Assembly (NCBI GenBank): GCA_023627715.1
Contig: JAMAHW010000064.1
Location: forward strand, 183,211 to 247,210
Source of the DNA: Periconia sp. R9002
Taxonomy: Eukaryota; Ascomycota; Dothideomycetes; Pleosporales; Periconiaceae
DNA length: 64,000 nucleotides
Direction of reading: 5' to 3'
Below, one piece after another: positions 21,441 through 32,416 of the stretch. How positions within the stretch are numbered: position 1 is the first letter of the stretch; every line of letters begins with the position of its first letter. The notes beneath the pieces were generated by a model. The model ran no database searches, was not told the DNA's origin, and saw only the letters and a list, made by a program, of their open reading frames with translations. Both the position numbers and the translations under genes were made by a program.

Positions 21441-22807
21441 TCAAAACATATCTTCACCCTCCCAGGTTGCGCATATAATGGACAGGTTTGCCTTGAGTGG
21501 TTTTTTAATTTCTTGCAGCTTGAATCGTGCATCGGCAGTACGAAACAAGAACAACCAGTCATCAGGGTCGCGCTCTTTCGCATTCTGAATACCCTTCATT
21601 CCGAGATCGAACGTGCTATTACAATAAGTCCGTTGTACAATGGAGAACGAAGCAGGTTACTTACCGGGCCGATCGTTCCTTGTATGGAGACAACAAACCG
21701 GGCGGTGGCATACACAGTTCAGATACCAATACTCGAGCTCCTTTCTTGAGCGCTGGTACCAAGTTTTGAAGAATCTGAGCAGCGTACTTGTCTGACCAGT
21801 CGTGCAAGACCCAGCGAAGATAATAAATGTCTGCGCCCTTTACTGGCTGCTCTTGAAAAAAATCGTGTGACATGAAGCGTAGCCTGTTGCCCTGGCGTAG
21901 GTCCTCCGGAACTTCTGCGCCTTCAATAACATCGGGCAAATCCTGAACAATGCAAGCGATGCGGGGCAGCAGCCGCGCAATCTCAACGCCAATGGTGCCC
22001 CGCCCGCCCCCAACATCGACCAACAGACCGTTGGCAGCATCGCCCCAGTCAAAGTTGTCTACAACATGTTGCATGCTGTACGCAGGCCCGGAGTGCATGA
22101 AGCTCATGGCACCGGCCATTCGCTTTGCTCGCTCGGGGTCCCGACTTACGACGTCAAACATTGGCATGTCTGTTCCATATGCAATAGCGAAGCCAGCTTG
22201 GTTGGGTTCCTCAGACCCAGGCCATTTTTGCATCGCATCCGAAACCCGCGAAGCCGAGGGCCACATTTCATTCCCGAGAAATCCAATACACTGAGCCAGG
22301 GTTGGGATCTCAGCAAGAACTTTCGACGCAGCCGTGTGCGCCACCACACCGGGCGATGGCTCTGTGAAAATGTAACTGGTCATGGCATGGCGCAGGATAC
22401 GGCGCGTGTCTGAAACTGGCAGGGAACAGGTTCGAGCAATATCATCAAAAGTGGCGGTCTCCCCTGGCGGAAACGCTTTTGCGATTCCGAATCGTTCAAT
22501 GACCTGGGTACTCGTCCACGAATTGAACTGCATCCATGTGAGCATGAAATTGGTGTGAAAGCTGAATACACACTCGATCTTTGCCTAGAAGCGAGCCCGC
22601 AGGGCCTAATAGAAGAGCTGTGAGCTCATCCGAAGCTTCCAGAACGGCATCTTGTGACGCTTGAATTTCGGGCGGCAATGCAACTCGTGCTGGATAGGAA
22701 ACATCAAAAGACGGCGCTGGAAGACCGTGGATCGATAAATACGAGTCGACTTTGGTTGTATGTTCCTGGATAATACTCGCTAGTTGGACAATTCTGCTAG
22801 GAGACAT
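21441..22807 (-). CDS. SAM-dependent O-methyltransferase, COMT type, three exons (423 aa)
   Basis: The exons are 22807-22574, 22527-21665 and 21615-21441. Intron 1 (46 bp, GTGTGT...GATGCAG) was chosen over a 70 bp alternative because it restores the usual spacing before VIERFGIAKAFP. Intron 2 is 49 bp (GTAAGT...GTAATAG). There is a helical dimerisation domain, then the SAM motif LLVDVGGGRGTIGVEIA, the acidic DLPDVIEGA segment and the catalytic His in YLRWVLHDWSDKYA. The C-terminal exon carries DDWLFLFRTADARFKL and IICATWEGE. It converges on the precursor-like gene (stop-to-stop 333 bp) and is the best tailoring candidate, probably for a tyrosine or catechol hydroxyl made by the tyrosinase; that assignment is inference. 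Confidence 0.9.
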
Positions 22808-24578
22808 CTTTATTGATACTTCTCACTGTATGACAGCAAGGCAGTGTGGATGTAGGTGAACTCAAACGTGAGATTTTAGTGATGACGTCTAGGTGAGCGG
22901 CAACACCTAGTAATCATAAAAATACTGGAAGATAGTATATCCAGTTCCGATAAGGCCGTGTTCCAGCGCTTATGGGGCGCAGTCCTTCCTAACTTGCCGT
23001 AAGCGGGTGGGAGGTGCGACTTCGGTCAAACATGGAAGGCTCTGGGGAGGATTGTATTCTATCAGGTAATGGTCGATATTACTTCAGGGTCGGAACTTAG
23101 AAGGAAGACTAAATGGGAGCACATAATCTACATAAGTCGCGCGTTTTATAACAACTATATATCCGTCGTTTAGAGTATTCGCTGTGATTAGGTATCCACT
23201 AGTGCCAACTCTGAGCATCATGGACGCTAGTTTATGCTGGCTGATCAAACAATCAGTTCGGCAGACACATTATGGATAGTAAATATAGCAGGAATTATTG
23301 CTTCCCACCTTTTTTTTGCACGCAGTTTTTTTCGCTTTTCTATCATAATTGTTTATCACTACCTTTTCGATTTTGCTCAACTGTGCCTAAGCAGCGGCTG
23401 GATGCAGATCTGAATAACTGGCTTGGAGCTGCTGAAGGAATGAATGAAATACAATGTGATGGGTAGCCTGGGTGGCAGTGAAGGATTATTGTTGGTTGTA
23501 CCCTAGTTACATGACCTCTGTGCGTTTGCTCCCGGGGCAGGGCATATATAAGATGCCCTCGCCCACCTGATTTCACCTGTTGCGGTACTGAGTTTACTGC
23601 CCACAACCATCTACCTCCAATTATTGGAACTTAGCGTCATACATTCCATCGGAATCGGGATAGTAGGTATCCAGGGTCTTATTGAAAATAACAGATACAA
23701 TTAGTCTTCAAATTCATTTTAAAGCTAACTTAATTCTGTAGGATTACGAGCAAGAGTACGCACTACGGGGTATGCTTTACTACAGCTGGGCTTTCGAATG
23801 AAACCAGCCCCTCAACATTAATTACCTTAAGCCCTTAATTACTGGGTCTCCCCGCAACCTTGAATTTATTTAAATACAAGATATAGTAACATCTCCAATT
23901 CGACACGATAATTTGGGTACGTACAATCACCTGCTCTAAGAGTTCATCTTTCCTAAATCTATATAGACCGATGATTGTGAGCTGCGCAGATCTCTGTTTG
24001 TCGTTAACACACGCGACACCCTCTACTCTATAATTCTGTATATACTCTAATGTGCTAGGCGATCATGTGTAGCAACCTGTCCGGGTACATAGTATCCCCG
24101 CTTCAAATATGTTCTGGGGATACAAAGAAGGCATGGCGTACGGCGTAATAAAGTGAGTTTCCTGCACTTTAGTTAGTACATATCCGACATCAGCCCTACA
24201 TTCTTCACATTATTGGCGGCTATATCTCAGATACATTGATTGTGATACATTAGGCAATTAATATGTAACCCATTACTCCACATAAGCAAAGCAACGCCAT
24301 CACTAATAGTATGGGTAAATTTAATGATGTTGGCTAATTATATTCCCCGCTCCGCCAATAGGCGCTGTGGGGTATACGGGGAAACACATAACTACTTTAG
24401 AATGCTGGCCCGTCTTTTACCCGCGTACTCTCTTCATTCGACATCAAAACATTTCTCCATCCACTGAACTACGCCGAAAGCATGCAAAATCTGCCATTAC
24501 TCGCAGCTTATAATTCTCATCTATCGCCATGTCTTACGCATCAAGCCTGGTGTTGCGTCCTTTTCCTCAGTTTCCAAC
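22808..24578. other. Long intergenic gap with an orphan TATA box
   Basis: About 1.8 kb, partly AT-rich, without a supportable gene on either strand. TATATAAG at 23545-23552 resembles a promoter, but no reading frame or splice chain follows it. The 3' part is the promoter of the GH35 gene. Confidence 0.45.
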
Positions 24579-26516
24579 ATGAGGCTCCCTATTCTTTTAT
24601 ATCTTCTGGGGGCAGTACAAGTGTGCACCGCTGCCACAGTCCCAGTGGTAGACGTTTCGAGTCTTGCGTCCCGCGCCCCTCAAGCTGGCTCGACTTTTAC
24701 TTGGGATAAAAATACATTCTACATCGATGGGAAGGCGTACCAGATCGTGGGCGGCCAGATCGACCCGCAGCGTGTGCCGCGTGCCTACTGGGCCCAACGC
24801 CTCCAGATGGCCAAGTCGATGGGACTCAACACTATCTTCTCATACCTTTACTGGCAAGATATCGAGCCACATCCCGGCCAGTTTGACTTTGACGATAGGA
24901 ACGATGTCGCTGCGTGGTTCCAAGAAGTGGCCAATGCCGGCTTGAAGGCTGTTCTTCGTCCAGGACCGTATGTCTGCGCTGAACGAGACTGGGGTGGCAT
25001 GCCTGGCTGGCTGAGCCAGGTCTCAGGCATGAAACATCGATCCAACAACCAGCCCTTCCTCAACGCCACCGATGCCTACCTTGCCAAGGTAGGGTCTCAG
25101 CTGCGGCCATACCTCATCACAAACGGTGGACCCATCCTCATGGTGCAGATTGAAAATGAGTATGGCTGGGCCGGCAGCGACCATACATATACCAGCAACC
25201 TCGCAAATATACTTAAGACCAACTTCCCAAACATGAAGCTCTACACGACTGATGCCGCAAATGCAGGTGCGTTGCGCAACGGCCAAGTCCCAGGTGCGCT
25301 TTCGGTCTTCGACGGCACAGATTCCCACGGTGGAGTCAGCACCCTTCGATCCACCATCACCGACCAGAGCAGCATCGGGCCCGCCATGAACGGCGAGTAC
25401 TGGGTCCGATGGTTCGACAACTGGGGTCCGCAAAAAGGCCACAGCACCTACGACGGCGACACGAACGGCATGCAGGGTCGCGCCAACGAACTCGACTGGC
25501 TGCTCAGCAATAGCTACCACTTCAGCATCTTCATGTTTCACGGTGGAACTAGCTTTGCCTTTGGCGCAGGTTCAGGCGATACCACGCCGCGCACGCCCTT
25601 CACCACATCGTACGACTACGGCGCCGCACTCGATGAGACGGGCCGCCCATCGCAAATATACAACTATTTCCGCACCACGATCGCGAAACACGTATCCAAC
25701 ATACCCTCCGTCCCATCTACCCCATCGCTGGCTGCTGTCTCGGATTTTACGCTCTCGCCCGTTGCCAATATGCTCGACAACCTAACTTCGACACCGCGCA
25801 CATCATCGTCACCCTTAGTAATGGAAGCGACGGGCCAAGTGTTTGGCTACATTCTCTACGAGTCCATCGCAACGGGTAGCTCCTCTGGCAAGGTACAGCC
25901 TGGCAGTGGCGCTGCTCGTGACCGCGTAATCGTCTACGTGAATGGCCAAAAGAAAGGCGTTATCGACTCCATCTACAAGACCCCTGCAACCGTGAACATC
26001 AACCTGAACAAAGGTGATAAACTGTGGTTGCTCGTGGAAAACTTGGGACGCGCAGACAACGGATTTTCTGACCAGACGAAAGGAATCTCAGGCGATGTGA
26101 CAGTTGGGGGAACAAAAATCTCCGGCTGGAATCACTACAACTTTCCGCTCGACAGTGTTCCCTCTGCTGCATTATCAGGGGGATCCTCCGTTAGTGTCGG
26201 GTCTAACAGCGCGCCCGTATGGTACCGTGGCACTTTCCGGACCTCAAACTCGGGAATGGCGGCCGATACATTCTTGCAGTTGCCCGGAGGCATAAAGGGC
26301 GTCGTGTTTGTCAACGGATATAACCTGGGGAGGTACTGGACTGTGGGACCCCAGCAGGAGTTGTTTCTTCCGGGAGCATTGCTGAAGCAGGATGCGGATA
26401 ATGTGGTGAGTGTGTTGGAATTAGAGCCAAGTAGTGGGGCGCGAGTTGGAAGGGGGGTGGCAAAGCGGATGTGGAAGAACAATGCAGATCCGGATTGTAG
26501 TGGATGTTCGCAGTAA
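24579..26516 (+). CDS. Secreted beta-galactosidase, GH35 (645 aa)
   Basis: Single exon. An N-terminal signal peptide (MRLPILLYLLGAVQVCTA) is followed by a (beta/alpha)8 barrel with the family pattern: IVGGQIDPQRVPRAYW, LNTIFSYLYWQDIEPHPG, LRPGPYVCAERDWGGMPGWL, and QIENEYG carrying the acid/base Glu194. The nucleophile is Glu273 in MNGEYWVRWFDNWG, by alignment with known GH35 enzymes. Beta-sandwich domains with YRGTFRTSN and VFVNGYNLGRYWTVGPQ close the protein. It removes terminal beta-galactose from polysaccharides and oligosaccharides outside the cell. At 645 residues it is shorter than the ~1000-residue Aspergillus LacA type and closer to the compact bacterial/animal form. The ATG at 24579 is the first that gives the signal peptide. 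Confidence 0.93.
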   Translation: MRLPILLYLLGAVQVCTAATVPVVDVSSLASRAPQAGSTFTWDKNTFYIDGKAYQIVGGQIDPQRVPRAYWAQRLQMAKSMGLNTIFSYLYWQDIEPHPGQFDFDDRNDVAAWFQEVANAGLKAVLRPGPYVCAERDWGGMPGWLSQVSGMKHRSNNQPFLNATDAYLAKVGSQLRPYLITNGGPILMVQIENEYGWAGSDHTYTSNLANILKTNFPNMKLYTTDAANAGALRNGQVPGALSVFDGTDSHGGVSTLRSTITDQSSIGPAMNGEYWVRWFDNWGPQKGHSTYDGDTNGMQGRANELDWLLSNSYHFSIFMFHGGTSFAFGAGSGDTTPRTPFTTSYDYGAALDETGRPSQIYNYFRTTIAKHVSNIPSVPSTPSLAAVSDFTLSPVANMLDNLTSTPRTSSSPLVMEATGQVFGYILYESIATGSSSGKVQPGSGAARDRVIVYVNGQKKGVIDSIYKTPATVNINLNKGDKLWLLVENLGRADNGFSDQTKGISGDVTVGGTKISGWNHYNFPLDSVPSAALSGGSSVSVGSNSAPVWYRGTFRTSNSGMAADTFLQLPGGIKGVVFVNGYNLGRYWTVGPQQELFLPGALLKQDADNVVSVLELEPSSGARVGRGVAKRMWKNNADPDCSGCSQ

Positions 26517-26898
26517 GTGTCATTGTTGGTTTAATAGTGTAGACGAATTCCAATACGTCTACAACTTTGGGTGGTGCGGCAGTAAATGCTCGATGCTATT
26601 AGAGATAAATACTACTAAAGTTACTGTATAGAATGGGTTATCTCGCTTTGTTGAGGAATAACTAGTAGATGTTGAAGCTCAAGATCCTCAAGCAGGGAGT
26701 TTCTTCATTCTTTGGGGGCCAACAGAGTTGAATAACATTTTGTAGACTAGTCCGCATTAAGCTAGTACGGTTTACCAAGATGCGCAGTCCGACTAGACGG
26801 ACAAAATCCCCTCATTTTCTCATACTGCGCCGCGCACACCAGATAGCCCCAATCGACGTTCATGTTGCTTGGCTTCTATTCAGTGCTTGTGTGACAGT

Positions 26899-27575
26899 AT
26901 GGCTACTTTTCATCTGTTCCCGCGTCTCCCGCCCGAGCTTCGAGCGCAGGTATGGGAGCTCACCGTTGAACCTCGCAATGTGGATTTGCGTGTCGAATAC
27001 TGGAATGGTACGAGGTATGAAGCGATGGGTTATGGTGGCAGACGTTTTCCGATATCCTTAGTCTCATCCACAGCGCCTCCTGCTGTGCTACACGTGTGTC
27101 AGGAAGCCCGAAATCAGGGTCTGTACCAAAAGGCCTTCTCTGAGATAGCCAACCGGGATGGCATTGGTCTACAGTCAGTGACAGCGTACATTATCATCTG
27201 CCGTCTTCTAACATTGTTGATGCCACTAGATATTTATGGGTCAATTTGAATATTGATCTCATCGACATTGGAACATCTTACCTTCAATATTACGCCCCCG
27301 TCGCTCCGACTATTCAACTTCTCAAATTCGAACGTGAGACTTCAAATGAGTTCTTCTACCATTTCGAAATTCATAAACTTCGTGCCTTTGTCAATGTACG
27401 AGAGATTCATGTCATTTGCGCGGATAGTTTTTTTCATGGGAGCATTGTTTTGGACGACCACTATTGGCCATGCGGGAAAAGTAATGTTTTTCTCATTCAT
27501 CCGGACACTGGTCGCGTTGTTCGAGGCCCAGAGGGCCTTGATGCTCTTACCGAGGAAGAGTTGTGGTCTGGGTAG
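26899..27575 (+). CDS. 2EXR-domain protein, two exons (206 aa)
   Basis: The exons are 26899-27173 and 27230-27575; the intron is 56 bp (GTCAGT, ending GCCACTAG) and keeps phase. The N-terminus has the 2EXR signature FHLFPRLPPELRAQVWELTVEPR, followed by AVLHVCQEARNQGL, RYLWVNLNIDLIDIG and a C-terminal region, as in this abundant fungal family. The function of the family is unknown. The frame extends upstream to 26869 only through a TTG, so the ATG at 26899 is the start. Confidence 0.88.
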
Positions 27576-29177
27576 CTTTGCAACTATCAGAACCTGCGGC
27601 GGGACGGTCGCAGCTCTGCTCATCGTCCACAAAATCTAGGAAATAATTGCAAGAGATGCTGTATGCTTTTAATCTTGCGCAGGAAATATTCAATACGCGA
27701 GATACATATGTCTTAGCTCATCAGCTTGTAATGGTCTTTTCGTGTCCGTGAGAATGTCATAGAGCTCGTTGAATATTTCCATGGCGCGACCTATGGAGCT
27801 CTCGCTGTCTGAATGAAAATACGACAGTACAATTTCAGCCTCGCGGTAGATGCTTCTTATCATACCTATCTGGTAGATCTTCTCCACTATATTGCGTTGG
27901 TCGATGCACACTGCGTCAATCCAAACGCGATATTCGTTCTCGTCTCGACCCGGAAAATACTTTTGCCAGTGGTGCCTAATCCACCGAAGCGCCATGGCAA
28001 GGTTCCGCGTGACAGACACTTGTTGGCCGTCGAGAAAGATATCACCACGGAGGCTGGGATCACCCCAAACATAGGATAATGCTGCAAACGATGGCTTCTC
28101 CTGGAGGGAAACCCGATGCAATGCGCATTCGGTAAGCGAGCCAGCATCCCCAACGTTTAGGATTTGTAACAGCCTAATTTCGTCGAGAGTTTTGTTCAGT
28201 GGATTGTAGCCTGTGAAAGCTCTTGATGTGGGGTCTGGCCGGCCTTGTGAACTTGCAGAATAGGTATCCCTCGCCTTAACAGGACCAGATGGTACTTCAT
28301 CGGTTTTAACAGTGACTGCCTCCTGTTCTAAGCCAGGCTTCGGTTGCCCCTGCTGCGAGCTTGTGATAGAAAGTGTCGGTCTAGTCACAGGACCTCCTGA
28401 TTTTGCCGCACAGGAAGAGTTCAACATATTAAAAAAAGACTCAATGGTTTCGGCCACTGCAGGATCAAACTCGGTGGCAAACTGTCTCAAATTGTCCATT
28501 GTAGAGCGTGTGGTAGTCGGTCTGGAAATCTGGAAAGCTTGTGAAAAATGCCTGAACTTCAAGCAAGGCGCGATCATATCTCTGTCTGTCAAGGTCGATG
28601 ATTCTTGTGATACTATCGATTTAGCTGTTTTGCAGAGAAAAAGAATGTCTGATCCAGTGTAACGATCGGTCCATTGTGCCAAGATATCCAGATCAAGTGT
28701 GGGGTCACATATCTCATTCTTCAGTAGTCTTTGGAACATTTTGCGTCGAGCTTCAGCATTGGGATGCCCAAGATACAGAATCCCTGATGCTCGTCGCAGC
28801 ACAGCGGGATCGAGTTCCGACGGCTGCTTAGTCGCAAGCAGGAGAAATGGCGGTGTCGTGGTACCCTCAACCTTGCGTATCCCATCTGTCTCGCGAAGCA
28901 ACTGTGTTAACTGACTCCTCATCCATGATGGATCGCTGCTTCTACGCCTCCCAAAGAGTGCGTCCGCCTCGTCTAGGAATATGATGCTGGGGGAGAGTGT
29001 TCGTGCAAGGCTGAATAAAGCTTTGATGAGCTTCTCAGTCTCTCCGATCCATTTAGATAGAAACTCAGAGCCGGAGACTTCAATTATCGTGTATTGAGTC
29101 TCTTTAGCAAGGACACGAGCGAGGTGGGTTGTTCCAGTTCCAGGGGGCCCATATAGTATTGCGCCAGCACTGGTTAT

Positions 29178-30205
29178 TAGTAGTAGATAGTTTATAGCAC
29201 TATAGTACTAAGGGCTATCTCTACCTAATACAAAAAAGAGGAGGAATATATATTAAACACATAAAAATAAAAAATAAAAAAGATAGCACGTAAGCGCTAG
29301 GCTTATAAAAGCCTAGCGCTTATATATAATAAAAATATATTTATAGGAAGTAATAACGCTCTTTCTAATATTACTACGTCCTAATAACTACCTATTAAAT
29401 AGTAGGGTAGTTATAGGATAGGCCTAGACTAAGTTTAGTACTATATTATACTATACTTTTTAGGCGTAGCTACCTATACTAGAGAAATATCTTTACTAGT
29501 ATATAAAAGGGGGGGGCTTTACTACTATTAGTAAGTAAACCTTACTTTTAACTTTAACTCTAAGACTTTATCTAACCTAACTCTAAGACTTTATCTAACC
29601 TAACTCTAAGACTTTAGCTAAGCTAACTAAATTAACTAAACTAATAAATATAATATTAACTATACTTTAAATAATTACTCTTAATATTTTTAATCTAATA
29701 CTAAGTAATTTATAGCTACTACCTATATATAAACTTAGTAGATTAAATACTAGCGTAGTAGTTAGTAATATTATTACTTTTATCGTATAACTTATAGCTA
29801 ATAAAAGAGACCTTATTATAAAGCTAAATATATAGTAAATAGTATATATCCTTACGTAAAGGTGTACGTAGGTAGGTCTAGTAGCAGTAATATAGGCAGA
29901 AATAGATAACTATAAAGGGTAGCTATATGTAATCCTATATATAGTATACCTAAACTATAGGCGTAGAAATCTAGTATAAACTTTAGATATAGTAGAGGCG
30001 GTAGTAGTAGTGGTAGAAAGGTAGAAGAAGAACTAACAAAGATATTATAACACCCTTATATAGGTTACAACTATATAGGGCTGTAGTTATTAGTAAGAGA
30101 TATAATAAAGAAACTATAAAAACACTATAAATATATTTTATTAAATTATCTATATAATAAAGTACTTTAGTAACTCTATACAAAGTAAGATCCAGCACTA
30201 GTTAT
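29178..30205. mobile_element. AT-rich 1 kb insertion with 14 bp flanking duplication
   Basis: CCAGCACTGGTTAT (29164-29177) and CCAGCACTAGTTAT (30192-30205) flank about 1014 bp of very AT-rich DNA. Removing the insert and one copy restores the AAA frame exactly (GDITS-AGAILYGPPG on the minus strand). No transposase frame or terminal inverted repeat is evident; the interior looks heavily mutated (few C/G, many TA), as RIP leaves behind. The 14 bp duplication is longer than the TSD of common fungal Tc1/mariner elements. Confidence 0.7.
29555..29627. repeat. 23 bp tandem repeat, about three copies
   Basis: TAACTCTAAGACTTTATCTAACC-type units begin at 29555, 29578 and 29601, the third degenerating into TAACTAAATTAACT. 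The repeat lies inside the AT-rich insertion. Confidence 0.75.
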
Positions 30206-31793
30206 ATCACCCAAAGGGCCGCTTCCCTGGGGTAGCCTGCATGCTGAACACACCATCTTAGTAATCATATCTTCCATGCCACTTTCCAGGTCGATATCAG
30301 CCCAGGTGTCGCGCAAAGAATCTGTGTCCCTATTAGTGTCTCATGTTTGGAACAACAAAAAAGACACCTACTTGGATTTACCACGCATTCAATCAGCTTC
30401 GCTTCCCATTTATACTGCTGTATAGAGCTACTCTGCTGTCTGATGAGATCTATTTTGGCCTCAAGATCTTTCGGCATTCGAATATTCTTTTCGTTGATAA
30501 GGTCTTGGAACTTTTGAAAACCAGTGAATCCTGCCTCGTAACGATCCCAAGCCTCGCCAAGGTCTGCCTTAATAGTGTCGGTGGTCGAGTTTGGTGGGAT
30601 GAAGCTAGATAAAAATTGGCATTTTTCGTTGTCAAGGGACCCGGCACTTAATAAAGAGAAAGCTCTCGTGTCGTCGTCGATGTGCCAATCAGAGCATGGT
30701 TCGATCAAAGCAGCTGAGAAACTATGAACGCTCTGTCGCATTGCATTCTGCAACAGCGAAATGTTCCCCTCAACGACTTCTTTATTATCGTCTCTATTTA
30801 TAAGGCGTTTTTGTCGATAGGAAGGTTGCGGGAATATGGGGAGCCCGACGGAACGCCGGCCTACTGATAAATTATGTAGTGCCGAGCTTCTGTACGCTCC
30901 ACAGGTGGCACAAGGATCGATCTCGAGATCACCACCCATGACAAGACTCCAAGTGTTTGGATGTGAGTCAGCAGACTTCTGTATATGGCTGAAATACTAA
31001 TCGTGGGCTTGGGGATAATGGGTTCCAGTATTTGAAAGGTCAACGACTAACATAGTCTTCGGGTGCTGGATTTTGACATTTTCCCTTTGCTGTTCAACAT
31101 CCTTGTATAAGGGGCTTTCGATAATGCGATCTGCGATGTCGGGATATTTGCCCGGTGCAGTACCGAACAACTCTGGTGGAAATCTTCCCCTGATAGTGAC
31201 CATGGCTACGTTCAGCTGCTTGGAAAGAGTTTCGAGGACGGCAATGATAAACTTGTCTCCCCTTTTAGAGGGACCACAGGGAAGAGTAGGTGTATGATCA
31301 TCGTGAAAGAGGGCGCTTTGATTGAATCTCATTGTGCTTGTGCTTAAAAAAATATAAGCCGGCATCTCGCAACATCAACGTGCAATCTTAAAAGTAGACA
31401 CCCGTCTTTCACAAGAGACTAGAAAATCATGGGCGTGTTGATATTCATTTTCTCTGATGGTGTAGGTATGATCTACGTCTTCCTCGGGAGGTGCAGGATT
31501 CGTATCCTCTTGGTCATCATTGCGCACGTAGACTTTCTTTGGTGCCGCTTGTATTTCCGACGCTGACTTGACAAAATTGTTGAGAAACCAAGCCGGGAGC
31601 GTTGCCTACGACGAAGTATGCTCTGCGGCACTTCGTTGTCTCCTACGGGCTCGTTCTGAAGTCTTAGCCATCCTCGGATGAAGTCGGGCAGGTTTATATG
31701 AGTAAGATGAATGATGTGACCACAAGAAGATTTTGTAGAACACTAAGACACTGGAAGAGAAAAGTTGGTTTTACCTGCGTCTATGTAGATTAA

Positions 31794-32078
31794 CCAATGC
31801 ATTTGTGATGGGACCGGCGAGGGAACCGGTGAGACAGCTTCGCCGCAGAGCAGCCTCAACTCAATCTACTCCACAAGCCAATGCATTTGTAGAGGGACTG
31901 GTGAGGTAGCACTGCCTCAATTTATGCAGCAACGTAGAGCGAACAAAAGAAAAGGCAAATGCTTTACAGCCTCGATTTAATCGATTCTACAAGCCAACTC
32001 ATCTGTGAGGGTACCGGTGAGGGGACCGGTGAGGTAGCTTAAAACGCCGAAGAGCCTCGTATTAATCTATTCTACGAG
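31794..32078. repeat. Three imperfect direct repeats upstream of the AAA-HET gene
   Basis: Units begin at 31794, 31878 and 31994 with CCAA(TGC/CTC)AT(T/C)TGT, contain GGGACCGGTGAGG-like G-rich blocks and end in ATCTACTCCACAAG/ATTCTACAAG/ATTCTACGAG; a fourth unit starts at 32079. Lengths are 84, 116 and 85 bp. The third unit has two internal ACCGGTGAGG copies. They lie 120-410 bp before the ATG at 31671 (minus strand), so promoter sites or decayed minisatellites are both possible. Confidence 0.6.
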
Positions 32079-32416
32079 CCGATGCCGCATACCCCCCTAG
32101 AGTGTCCTGAGATCGGCATCCGTTCTTGCCTTAAAACTTAGGAGACACGAGAAGAAGAGCTATATTAGAATTAGAGATGCTTCTACTATACCTAATTTAA
32201 AGTCTACCCTTACTTCAATAGGTAGAACCCATAAGGCTATAGAATTGAGTTAATATATATGTACGCTAAAAGGTAGGGGCTATAGAATTTTAAAAAGTTT
32301 AGATGCATTAATTTAATATCTAATATTAATATAAATTATTATTATAGGTCACTACCAGGTATATCTTTCTTCCTCTATATAATTTCTATTTCTCTTAATT
32401 ATATATAGAAGCCTTG

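Larger units (their letters stand above)
27690..31671 (-). pseudogene. AAA+ ATPase fused to a truncated HET domain, disrupted
   Basis: From the ATG at 31671 the frame begins MAKTSERARRRQ and hits TAG at 31618-31616. Coding-like sequence continues (LPAWFLNN, KKVYVRNDDQED), then frames from 31332, 30939 and 30340 joined by plausible introns. The AAA module reads DTWADIDLESGMEDMI, AILYGPPGTGTTHLAR, SEFLSKWIGETEK, SIIFLDEADALFGRR and LLLATKQPSELDPAVLRRA. The Walker A Lys is Thr (GTGTT instead of GTGKT) while Walker B is intact. A 1 kb insertion (29178-30205) splits the module just before Walker A. C-terminal to it is a HET domain (FAALSYVWGDPSLRG, VWIDAVCIDQRNIVEKIYQI) that stops at TGA 27692-27690, before the usual second half. 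AAA-HET fusions are rare and suggest an allorecognition or immunity role, now probably lost. Confidence 0.8.

Noticed and set aside
22528..22573. Methyltransferase frameshift, or a 70 bp intron ending at CCCAG
   Set aside because: A 46 bp intron (GTGTGT...GATGCAG) keeps frame and gives the usual spacing in the family, so neither a lesion nor the longer intron is needed.
23545..23552. TATATAAG resembling a promoter
   Set aside because: No reading frame, splice chain or RNA-gene signature follows within 1 kb.
29983..30198. 71-codon minus-strand frame in the AT-rich insertion
   Set aside because: It is composed of Leu/Tyr/Ile codons forced by AT content and has no similarity to a transposase.
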